Assembly (NCBI GenBank): GCA_937934655.1
Contig: CALGZB010000070.1
Coordinates: forward strand, 18,957 to 82,956
Direction of reading: 5' to 3'
DNA: 64,000 bases
From: an uncultured Acidimicrobiales bacterium
GTDB lineage: Bacteria; Actinomycetota; Acidimicrobiia; Acidimicrobiales; SHLQ01
Shown: positions 18,749 to 26,419 of the stretch, one piece after another
Numbering within the stretch: position 1 is the first letter of the stretch
Layout of the letters: the number at the start of each line of letters is the position of its first letter
Position numbers and translations under genes: made by a program
The notes under the pieces: generated by a model
The model's input: only the letters and a program-made list of their open reading frames with translations
What the model was told of the DNA's origin: nothing
The model's database searches: none

Positions 18749-19961
18749 CTTTGGGGCCTACCCATTCTCAGTACAACTCAGTCGAGAGCTAGCTACCCGT
18801 GGCCACGAAGTTCTCTACGTATACTTTGACGAGAGCTCGAGCGTTCGCGGCGAAGTTGCTCGACGAAAGGACGATCCGGCTGGATTCGCCACCGTCGGAA
18901 TCGGTCGAGACGATAAATCCAGACGGTCATCGTTCGCGAAGCGACTACTGCACGACTTCGACTATGCATTGCATCTGACGGCCGAAGCGCGCACCTTTTC
19001 ACCCGATGTGGTTGTATCCGCAGACTGCCCCCTGATCAGCCAGAAAGCCCTCCAGGCATTCGCGTCTCGATCGAATGCGAAGTTCGTCTTTTGGTTACAA
19101 GATCTTTTCGGCATTGCGATAGAGGCTGTTGTTGGCAGGAAACACCCCAAACTCTCAAAGCTTGTTGCGGCTCCGTTCAAGCTCCTCGAACACCACGTCC
19201 TAAAGGCGAGCGACCAGGTGCTCGCCATCTCGCCAGCTTTCCAGGACTACGTCGAGTCGGTCACCCACGAGGACTCTTCAACCGTCCTCTTCCCAAACTG
19301 GGCTCCCCTGAACAGCGTCCCAAACCACCCAGAAGTGCCTGACCAGCTCGGACTGCCGAAGAGCAAACGCATCCTCTATTCAGGAACGCTCGGGCTCAAG
19401 CACAACCCAGATTTTCTTGCAGAGCTAGCAACAGCTGTCGGCCGGGACAATGCTCACGTTGTCGTGGTGAGCGAAGGACCTGGACGCGATCGGTTGGAGC
19501 AACTGAAGGCCGAGGGTTCGATCGAGAACCTTTTCTTGCTGGACTTCCAACCATTTGAAGATGTGCCGTCAGTTCTCGGGTCGGCTGACGTACTCGTCGC
19601 CTTACTCACCGCAGATGCCTCGGCATTCTCTGTGCCCTCAAAGATTCTCGGCTACCTGGCAGCTGGTCGCCCGGTGTTAGCCCTCATGCCTTTAGACAAC
19701 TACTCAGCAGAAATCGTAAAGGATGCCGGCGCAGGGATCGTCGTCCACCCCGCCGATCACCGTGAAGCAATCAACGAAGTTAAAGCACTTCTTCAGAGTT
19801 CTCAGAAGTCAAAGCAGCTCGGCGAGAATGCTCGAAACTATGCCGAGTCCGAATTCAACATCGCAACGATTGCCGACCGTTTCGAAGAGGCTTGCGGCAT
19901 CGAGGCATCCATCAACCTGAACGAAACGATCGCGAGCCCAACGGTGGGTGCAGCGCTATGA
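18729..19961 (+). CDS. Glycosyltransferase family 4 (WbuB-like)
   Basis: 410-residue GT-B enzyme. It has an N-terminal acceptor-type domain (M-R-I-L-I-H-D-F-G), a donor domain opening at [12 protein letters not shown], and [15 protein letters not shown] near the nucleotide-sugar site. The overall form is like WbuB-type fucosaminyl or related transferases, but the sugar cannot be assigned. It starts within the end of gmd (20-nt overlap) and ends in an ATGA overlap with the next transferase. Confidence 0.85.
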   Translation: MRILIHDFGAYPFSVQLSRELATRGHEVLYVYFDESSSVRGEVARRKDDPAGFATVGIGRDDKSRRSSFAKRLLHDFDYALHLTAEARTFSPDVVVSADCPLISQKALQAFASRSNAKFVFWLQDLFGIAIEAVVGRKHPKLSKLVAAPFKLLEHHVLKASDQVLAISPAFQDYVESVTHEDSSTVLFPNWAPLNSVPNHPEVPDQLGLPKSKRILYSGTLGLKHNPDFLAELATAVGRDNAHVVVVSEGPGRDRLEQLKAEGSIENLFLLDFQPFEDVPSVLGSADVLVALLTADASAFSVPSKILGYLAAGRPVLALMPLDNYSAEIVKDAGAGIVVHPADHREAINEVKALLQSSQKSKQLGENARNYAESEFNIATIADRFEEACGIEASINLNETIASPTVGAAL

Positions 19962-21070
19962 GGCTCGTCTTCAACGCCATTCAACTCCGACCCCGGATGG
20001 CCGGAGTACGAACCCTCGCTGGCGGACTATTGCAAGGAATTCAAAATGCTGCAGGAGAGTCGAAGAACGAACTCGAACTAATCGTCGTAACAACGGCTCT
20101 TGGCCAAGACGCTCTTGAACAGGCGGGAGTCGATATCGGCCAACTCTCCCGAAATCACAGACTCGTTCTTCTTCCCTCTTGGTGCGCCCGTTCGGGCGCT
20201 GCCCTAATGACAACGATCGTGGTTCTACCAATCATCAGCGCCTGGTTTCGAGCGACTGCGATTCTTAGTTACGACTACATGTCACCGATCTTCAGCACGG
20301 CGAAACGGATCACCGTCGTGACCGACCTTCGCCTGCAAGAACTACGGAAGATCAAGCTCCGCCCGTTCCCCGTTCTCATACGGTCAATATGCAACCTCGC
20401 AAACAGCAGATTTGCTGACTCCGTCATCGCCATCTCTGAACACTCTGCAGCCGAGTTCACGTCGGTCTACGGAAATCATGGTGGGAACGTCGCTGCAATT
20501 CCGCTCGGCGTCCATCCCAAGGAGCGCCGAACAGTTTCACCTTCGCCAGGCCAGATCGCCACGATTGGCACGACACATTTGCACAAGCGTTTCGCCACCC
20601 TTGTGCAAGCGGCAGCAATTCTGGCGGAGCGGGGACTCGTCTTCCAGGTCCATCACTACGGTTTCGATGGCGATCAGGATTCTGAGCTGAAGAGACTTGT
20701 TGTCGACGAAGGGCTTGAAGGCCAGTTCCACTTTCACGGACATGTCGACGCCAAAACACTCGATCTCGCTCTTCAGTCCGCCTCTATCTACGTGGCCACG
20801 AGCGAATACGAGGGCTTTGGTCTGACACCTGCCGAGGCAGCATCTCACGGAGTAACAGTCGTTGCGTCCGACATTCCAGCCCATCGCGCCGCAGTTCCCT
20901 CAGCCGACTTCTTTCCCGTTGGAGACTGCAAAGCCCTTGCAACCGTTTTGGGCCGCTGTCTGGACAATCAACAACACAGCCCCCCAGAGCGAAGTGCTAT
21001 CCGAAGCTGGACAAATGTTGGACAAGAATATATCGACCTAATCGATTCAACGATGGCGGATGTCTCATGA
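19958..21070 (+). CDS. Glycosyltransferase family 4
   Basis: 370-residue GT4-type enzyme. The donor domain contains I-A-T-I-G-T-T-H-L-H-K-R-F and the E-x7-E-type helix in S-E-Y-E-G-F-G-L-T-P-A-E-A. An open extension reaches 19892, but the natural start is the ATG at 19958, which forms ATGA with the previous stop and begins M-R-L-V-F-N-A-I. It overlaps the next gene by ATGA as well, so the block 16738-24236 is one translationally coupled operon. Confidence 0.87.
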   Translation: MRLVFNAIQLRPRMAGVRTLAGGLLQGIQNAAGESKNELELIVVTTALGQDALEQAGVDIGQLSRNHRLVLLPSWCARSGAALMTTIVVLPIISAWFRATAILSYDYMSPIFSTAKRITVVTDLRLQELRKIKLRPFPVLIRSICNLANSRFADSVIAISEHSAAEFTSVYGNHGGNVAAIPLGVHPKERRTVSPSPGQIATIGTTHLHKRFATLVQAAAILAERGLVFQVHHYGFDGDQDSELKRLVVDEGLEGQFHFHGHVDAKTLDLALQSASIYVATSEYEGFGLTPAEAASHGVTVVASDIPAHRAAVPSADFFPVGDCKALATVLGRCLDNQQHSPPERSAIRSWTNVGQEYIDLIDSTMADVS

Positions 21071-23496
21071 CCGCCAGTCGGTTCCAAATAACCCTTGCTG
21101 ACCAGGCTGTTTCTTCGGCAACCAACTTTGGTGTTGCCCTTATTCTGCTTCTTACAACATCGGTGGCAGAGTTCGGCCGTTTCGGATTCGCGGTCACGCT
21201 TGCACTCGTCGTGCTTAGCGTTACTAGAGCGATCGCTTCAGAACCGTTCATTCTTCGAGCCCAAGCATCCACCTCCAGCTGCGCCGATTCTGACGCAGCG
21301 GCATTCTGGGGGGCCACAGTGACTGGTCTCGCTCTCCTCTTCATATCATGGGTAGCCGTAGGTCTAACGGGCGCTGTTGTCTTCGTCTGCCTAGGCGCGG
21401 GCATTCTTGGTCTCCAGGACCACCGACGCTACGTATCTTTCGCAAACGGCGAGCCGGCGTCCGCCCTTAGTTCGGACACTTGGTGGCTCTTGACGACAAT
21501 GGCCCTACTCGCCGTTGCCCAGCCGGCTCTCTCCTTCTCAAACCGGAGCATGTCTGCGTCGATGGCAGCCTTCTGCTGGGTAGCCGGCGCTGCTGTTTCG
21601 TTCGCCGCCACTGCAAAGCAAACCTCGTCTGACTCGAGCATCCCAAACCTGCGCGGCTCAGCACGAGGATGGTTGCGGTCGACATCGCGCCTCGGAAAGT
21701 CCTTTCTCGCTGAGCTCCTTCTTGAGCGCGTCAGTTTCCAAATCGGAATGATCGTTGCCGCCTCCTACTTGATCGCATCCGATTTCGGTTCTCTGCGAGT
21801 TACGCACTTTGTGTACGGCCCAGTGGCCATTCTTGCGGGTGGAATCTACACATTTCTGCTGAGTGAGTTTCAACGCCGAACCCTTGATGGCCAGTCATCC
21901 CTCGTTCACCGCTCCCTGTCCTCAAGCTGGATCGTGATAGTCGGTACGTCGCCGGTCTGGTTGCTTCTCCCGAGCTCGATTACCGAATTGGTGCCCTGGG
22001 ATTCTTCATCGTCAATTCGCATCTCGCTAACTCTGGCTCACCTCACGTACGGCGGATGGATAGTCGGCGCTGTTGGTCGAGCAAAGCTCCGCTATGACGA
22101 GGCCTTAACTGTCTCAGCCGGAATTCGAGCTTTCAACGGCGCACTATTTATTGGTGGCGTACTGGTCGCTCTCGGCGCATCCGAACCTCTCCTTGGCTTC
22201 CTTATCGCTTTTGCAGTCGCATCATTCGCTACAGCCATCATCTGGACAATTGCTGTCCTTCGCCTAGCAGCAAATCAAATCAATGAAACGGAAATAGACA
22301 CCTTGACTGACACCACAACCGTAGGTACGGCTGCTGTTGATACTTCAGACGACGTAGTTGACCTCAGAGAGAGTCCATCCGTCACGCATGTGATCTCGGG
22401 ACTGAAGTTCTTCGAGAATGGTGCCCTGATTGGCGGTCACGCCAATGCTCTGCGGGGTCTCGTCCGGGCTCAAGCTACTCAGGCCGACGTTGACTCTCAG
22501 GACCTCCCCGAGGTGCTGCCCCTGCGCTCGATGACTGCTCGGTCGGTGGGATTCGGCGGCGTTGTCCACACCGGCGGAATAACTTCGTTCTGGCGAACGA
22601 TTGTCAGGCAGCGGACAAAAGGCTCCCGTGGAGTTCTTCACTTCCATATTGGTTACTTGGACTACGTCATACTCGCCCAGTTATCCCGTCTCGCCCGGTT
22701 TGAGCGTGTAATCGTCACCCACTACTGCCCAGCGCCAATGATTCGGCCCGAGATTGGCGGCTCACTTCGCGGTCGCCTGCTCCGTCAAATGGCTCGAGGT
22801 ATCGAGCACATTTCAATTAGCGAAAATGTTCAGCAAAGCCTTCGTGACGCAGGCATTGACTCCCATGTGATCGCGCCTGCAGTCGACCTCACGGACTTCA
22901 ACGACCAACAATCCGACCGCACCAATCGACATGCGACTCGTTTCATGTTCGTCGGAAACCTGCGGGAAGAGAAAAACCTCGTCGGTCTCATTCGTTCCTT
23001 CGGACAAGCCTCAATGAGCAACCCACAAATTCGATTGGTGGCAACCATCGAAGACCAGGCTCTTACGTCCACTGAGTACGGCAAATTGGTAGCTCAGGAA
23101 ATCGAACGATGGAATGTCAGAGACAAGGTCGAGATGGTCGGCGTAGTAAACGACATGCCGTCGCTCATGAACAGCTGCGATGCCATGATCTTGCCATTCC
23201 TAGGCACACGCGGTCCTTCTGACTACTTTCTGGCAGGACTCGAGGGGCTGGCAGCTGGCCTCCCACTTATCTGCACCGACGTTGGAGCCATGGCCGAAGT
23301 CGTCGACACCACCTGCGGCCGATTGATCAAACCCGCATCCGACCAAGAACTTACCCAAGCTATATCGGCCTTTGCCGCCGGCTCACTGCCAACGGTTACA
23401 GCAAACAAGAGAACCGAACTTGTTGAGACTTTCAACCCGTCTCGGATAGCCGAACGAATGAATTCGATCTACCAAGAAATGGAACCCACCCGATGA
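21067..23496 (+). CDS. Flippase-like membrane domain fused to a GT4 glycosyltransferase
   Basis: 809-residue fusion. Residues 1 to about 405 form a polytopic membrane domain with roughly ten to twelve helices, like Wzx/MATE-type polysaccharide flippases. An acidic, Thr-rich linker follows (about 405-435, many T and D). From about T-H-V-I-S-G-L-K-F-F the rest is a GT-B glycosyltransferase: a donor domain starting F-M-F-V-G-N-L-R-E-E-K-N-L and a late helix with G-L-E-G-L-A-A-G-L-P. Flippases and glycosyltransferases are normally separate proteins. The fusion would tie the last sugar transfer to lipid-linked oligosaccharide export (inference). No stop or frameshift is seen at the junction. Confidence 0.75.
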   Translation: MTASRFQITLADQAVSSATNFGVALILLLTTSVAEFGRFGFAVTLALVVLSVTRAIASEPFILRAQASTSSCADSDAAAFWGATVTGLALLFISWVAVGLTGAVVFVCLGAGILGLQDHRRYVSFANGEPASALSSDTWWLLTTMALLAVAQPALSFSNRSMSASMAAFCWVAGAAVSFAATAKQTSSDSSIPNLRGSARGWLRSTSRLGKSFLAELLLERVSFQIGMIVAASYLIASDFGSLRVTHFVYGPVAILAGGIYTFLLSEFQRRTLDGQSSLVHRSLSSSWIVIVGTSPVWLLLPSSITELVPWDSSSSIRISLTLAHLTYGGWIVGAVGRAKLRYDEALTVSAGIRAFNGALFIGGVLVALGASEPLLGFLIAFAVASFATAIIWTIAVLRLAANQINETEIDTLTDTTTVGTAAVDTSDDVVDLRESPSVTHVISGLKFFENGALIGGHANALRGLVRAQATQADVDSQDLPEVLPLRSMTARSVGFGGVVHTGGITSFWRTIVRQRTKGSRGVLHFHIGYLDYVILAQLSRLARFERVIVTHYCPAPMIRPEIGGSLRGRLLRQMARGIEHISISENVQQSLRDAGIDSHVIAPAVDLTDFNDQQSDRTNRHATRFMFVGNLREEKNLVGLIRSFGQASMSNPQIRLVATIEDQALTSTEYGKLVAQEIERWNVRDKVEMVGVVNDMPSLMNSCDAMILPFLGTRGPSDYFLAGLEGLAAGLPLICTDVGAMAEVVDTTCGRLIKPASDQELTQAISAFAAGSLPTVTANKRTELVETFNPSRIAERMNSIYQEMEPTR

Positions 23497-24236
23497 CCAA
23501 CGCAATCCGCGATTTCTACCAACAAGACGCTGCAACCTACGACGAGCAGCGATGGGTAACACCCTCCGGGAAACAAGCCGCTGCCGATAGCGAACGTCTC
23601 ATCGAGGAAGTCCTCGATGAGCACAACGTTTCGGGACGAGTTTTGGAGATTGGTTGCGGCTCGGGCCGGATCACCGAGAAGATCGTGCGCCGATCCTCGG
23701 AGACGCTCCTCGTCGACCTCTCGTCAAACATGCTCGACTTCACCAAGGCCCGCGTCCAAGAGGCCGCAACCGGCCCGATCACGACCCACGTGGCCAGCGC
23801 CTACGAACTTCCACTGGAAACAGCGTCTGTTGACTCTGTGGTTTCAATCAACGTACTGAGTCATATGGAAACTCCAGCGGACTTCATGTCGGAAGTTGCG
23901 CGCGTGGTCCGCCCTGGCGGAAGTGTTGTGTTGAACTTCCCAATTTGGCACAGCCTTTTCCTCCCCGGAGCGCTACTTGTAAAGGCAAGGAAGCGAGCGT
24001 TCAACTTCGACGTCTACTCACGTTGGTACTCGAGCAGAGAGGTCAGGGGTCTGTTCCTGGACGCTGGAATCACAATCAACAAGTCCTATGGCCAGTACTA
24101 CGTGCCGCGAGCGATCGATAAGTTCGACGTAAGCAATCCGATTCGTCGAATCAACGAAAAGGCGCGTGCTGGCAGCATGCTGTCGAAGGCTGTGGCGCCC
24201 GCGCTACTTATTGCCGGAACTCAAACGACGATTTAG
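23493..24236 (+). CDS. SAM-dependent methyltransferase of the polysaccharide cluster
   Basis: 247-residue class I methyltransferase. Motif I is V-L-E-I-G-C-G-S-G-R, followed by L-L-V-D-L-S-S-N-M and R-V-V-R-P-G-G-S. A hydrophobic stretch (S-L-F-L-P-G-A-L-L-V) may sit at the membrane. It overlaps the flippase-GT gene by ATGA. Its stop overlaps the convergent dcd stop by 4 nt. Likely sugar or lipid O-methylation (inference). Confidence 0.82.
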   Translation: MTNAIRDFYQQDAATYDEQRWVTPSGKQAAADSERLIEEVLDEHNVSGRVLEIGCGSGRITEKIVRRSSETLLVDLSSNMLDFTKARVQEAATGPITTHVASAYELPLETASVDSVVSINVLSHMETPADFMSEVARVVRPGGSVVLNFPIWHSLFLPGALLVKARKRAFNFDVYSRWYSSREVRGLFLDAGITINKSYGQYYVPRAIDKFDVSNPIRRINEKARAGSMLSKAVAPALLIAGTQTTI

Positions 24237-24796
24237 TCGAAGTTTTCCCAGTAGCGGCTTGGCCGTGGGCCTACCTGGCCTTGGTACTTGCTCTTTAGGT
24301 CGCCTGATCCGTAGGGGCGATCGGCGGGAGTCGTCATCATGTTGAAGCTGATCTGCCCGATCTTCATGCCCGGGTAGAGGGTGATGGGCAGATTGGCGAC
24401 GTTGGAAAGCTCGAGCGTGAGCTGTCCATCCCAGCCGGCATCAACAAAACCAGCGGTGCTGTGAATCAAGAGACCAAGACGACCAAGGCTGCTCTTGCCT
24501 TCAAGTCGAGCAACCAGGTCGTGCGGAATCGCCACGCGCTCTGAGGTTGAACCCAGCACAAACTCGCCGGGGTGAAGGATGAACGGACGCTCATCATCGG
24601 CCTCAACGAGCTCGGTGAGTTCTTCGAGATTTTGCTTCACATCGATGACCGGCATCGTGTGGTTGCGAAAGACCCGGAACAGCGAGTCGAGATGAAGGTC
24701 GACCGACGACGGCTGCACGCAGCTGGGGTCGAATGGCTCGATGATGATCTCGCCAGATTCTACTTTTTCTCGGATGGTTCTATCGGAAAGAATCAC
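24233..24796 (-). CDS. dcd: dCTP deaminase
   Basis: Homotrimeric nucleotide enzyme that deaminates dCTP; in actinobacteria and archaea related forms also release pyrophosphate to give dUMP. 187 residues from a GTG start at M-I-L-S-D-R-T-I, the conserved N-terminus. The much longer open frame upstream is not homologous. Key blocks: V-Q-P-S-S-V-D-L, H-P-G-E-F-V-L-G-S-T, E-G-K-S-S-L-G-R-L-G and the Y-Q-G-Q-x-G-P-x-P-S-R C-terminus, very close to mycobacterial Dcd. Whether it is mono- or bifunctional cannot be settled here. Confidence 0.93.
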   Translation of the reverse strand: MILSDRTIREKVESGEIIIEPFDPSCVQPSSVDLHLDSLFRVFRNHTMPVIDVKQNLEELTELVEADDERPFILHPGEFVLGSTSERVAIPHDLVARLEGKSSLGRLGLLIHSTAGFVDAGWDGQLTLELSNVANLPITLYPGMKIGQISFNMMTTPADRPYGSGDLKSKYQGQVGPRPSRYWENFD

Positions 24797-24853
24797 GGCG
24801 CTGACACTAGTGCCAGCAGAACGCCGCAGCCCACGACGGGAACGTGGCCGCAC

Positions 24854-24859
24854 TAGATT
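24854..24859 (+). promoter_or_regulatory. Leaderless -10 box (TAGATT)
   Basis: TAGATT ends 6 nt before the ATG of the GNAT gene, placing the predicted transcription start at the start codon. The -35 is weak. Confidence 0.5.
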
Positions 24860-24865
24860 CAGCCC

Positions 24866-25453
24866 ATGTCCTCTACCCAGCATGTTCTTCAGAACCGAAG
24901 CGATCAGGCGGCGCAGACGCTGGCGGTAGCCTTCGCCGACGACCCCGTCATGTGTTGGATATTCCACGACCCCGCCACACGCGACGCGCAACTGCTGGCA
25001 TTTATGGCGATGGCCACCGAGCGATCACGGTCCGTCGGTCACGCTTTTGAGTTGGTCGACGGCGATGGCGTAGCGCTCTGGTGTCCGCCCGAGGTTCACT
25101 TCTTCACCGAAGCCATGGGGCTTGAGTTTTACGAGCTCGCTCTGACCTCCAACGGTGCCCGCACCGACATGGTCCTTACCGGGTTGTCGGAGATGGGCGA
25201 GCATCATCCCGAAGAGCCGCACTTCTACTTGGCCAATGTCGGTGTCGATCCAGGATCGCGAGGAAAAGGCAACGGCGCGAAGCTGCTCGACCGGGTGCTC
25301 GGTACCTGTGACGACGAAGGCATCGTCGCGTACCTTGAGTCGAGCAACCCTCGAAACATAACCCTGTACGAGCGAGCCGGTTTCGAAGTAACTGCCGAGA
25401 TCCACCTGCCCGAGGGGCCCATCATGCGCCCAATGGTGCGACAACCTCGGTAG
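24866..25453 (+). CDS. GNAT-family N-acetyltransferase
   Basis: 195-residue acetyl-CoA-dependent acetyltransferase. Motif A is V-G-V-D-P-G-S-R-G-K-G-N-G at about residues 128-140, and motif B region E-S-S-N-P-R-N-I-T-L-Y-E-R-A-G-F is typical of GNAT. The substrate is unknown. The message looks leaderless. It is divergent from dcd and 15 bp upstream of the LLM oxidoreductase. Confidence 0.85.
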   Translation: MSSTQHVLQNRSDQAAQTLAVAFADDPVMCWIFHDPATRDAQLLAFMAMATERSRSVGHAFELVDGDGVALWCPPEVHFFTEAMGLEFYELALTSNGARTDMVLTGLSEMGEHHPEEPHFYLANVGVDPGSRGKGNGAKLLDRVLGTCDDEGIVAYLESSNPRNITLYERAGFEVTAEIHLPEGPIMRPMVRQPR

Positions 25454-25468
25454 TGCCAGACTGCGGTC

Positions 25469-26380
25469 ATGAGCACCACCGATCTCCCTGCCGTATCGCT
25501 TGTCGCAGTCCCCGGTCGCCGGGCATCGACGCTAGAACTCGCGCAAGAGATTGAGCGCCGAGGGTTCTCTGGCATCTACTCCCCCAGCCTCGGCGACTCG
25601 ATGGCGTTCTGTCAGGCCCTCGCATCGGCGACCAGCACGATCACCTTCGGAACATCGATCGTGAACATGTACACCCGTCACGTGGGCGACTACGCGGCTG
25701 GCGCTGCGTACATTCACGAAAGCTCTGGCGGGCGGTTCAACTTTGGTATCGGGGTAAGCCATCAACCGATGAACAAGCACCTCGGCGTGACCACAGGTAA
25801 GCCCCTGGCCGACACTCGGGACTTTGTCGAAAAGGCCCGAAGCACCAAACGAATCGGCGATCTTCCCCCAATCATTCTTGCGGCCATGCGCGACAAGATG
25901 TGCAGCTTGGCGGCCGAGGTTGGCGACGGCATGGTGTTTGCAAACGCCTCACGCAAAGAGTTCCCCAAAACGCTCGAACGCCTTCATGCCACATCCACTG
26001 TGGCCGACGACTTCTTCATCGGCGGCATGATCCCTACCTGTATCGACGATGACCGCAACGCCGCCGCGGCCGTCAATCGCAAGACGCTGGTGATGTACTG
26101 CGGGCTCCCCAACTATCGCAACTACTGGAAGGCCGCCGGCTACGTCGAAGAGATGGAAGCCATCGAGGCCGCCCTCGCTGCCGGCGACCGCGACGCCGTT
26201 CCAGGGTTGATGACCGACGAGTGGCTCAGCGACATCACCCTCTACGGGTCAGCAACTGAGGTCCGCGATGGCCTTGAAGAGTGGAAGGCCGGCGGACTCA
26301 CCACTCCAATCCTTGTTCCGTCCTCCACCAGCGGTGGCCAGATGAAGGCCTTCGAAGAGCTGTTCGCGCTCTTCGACTAG
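25469..26380 (+). CDS. LLM-class (F420-type) oxidoreductase
   Basis: 303-residue luciferase-like TIM-barrel protein. It has I-T-F-G-T-S-I-V-N-M-Y-T-R-H early and a conserved R-F-N-F-G-I-G-V-S-H strand, the pattern of actinobacterial F420-dependent enzymes rather than FMN luciferases. The substrate is unknown. Probably cotranscribed with the GNAT gene. Confidence 0.8.
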   Translation: MSTTDLPAVSLVAVPGRRASTLELAQEIERRGFSGIYSPSLGDSMAFCQALASATSTITFGTSIVNMYTRHVGDYAAGAAYIHESSGGRFNFGIGVSHQPMNKHLGVTTGKPLADTRDFVEKARSTKRIGDLPPIILAAMRDKMCSLAAEVGDGMVFANASRKEFPKTLERLHATSTVADDFFIGGMIPTCIDDDRNAAAAVNRKTLVMYCGLPNYRNYWKAAGYVEEMEAIEAALAAGDRDAVPGLMTDEWLSDITLYGSATEVRDGLEEWKAGGLTTPILVPSSTSGGQMKAFEELFALFD

Positions 26381-26419
26381 CACGGTTCGACTAGCCCTGT
26401 TCGAGACCAGCCCCGGCAA

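Noticed and set aside
24233..24236. 4-nt overlap of convergent stop codons as a regulatory feature
   Set aside because: TTAG overlap, and a similar TTAA at 34665-34668, are simple outcomes of compact gene packing.
24797..24991. Long N-terminal extension of dCTP deaminase
   Set aside because: The conserved N-terminus is M-I-L-S-D at the GTG 24796; the extension overlaps the GNAT gene on the other strand.
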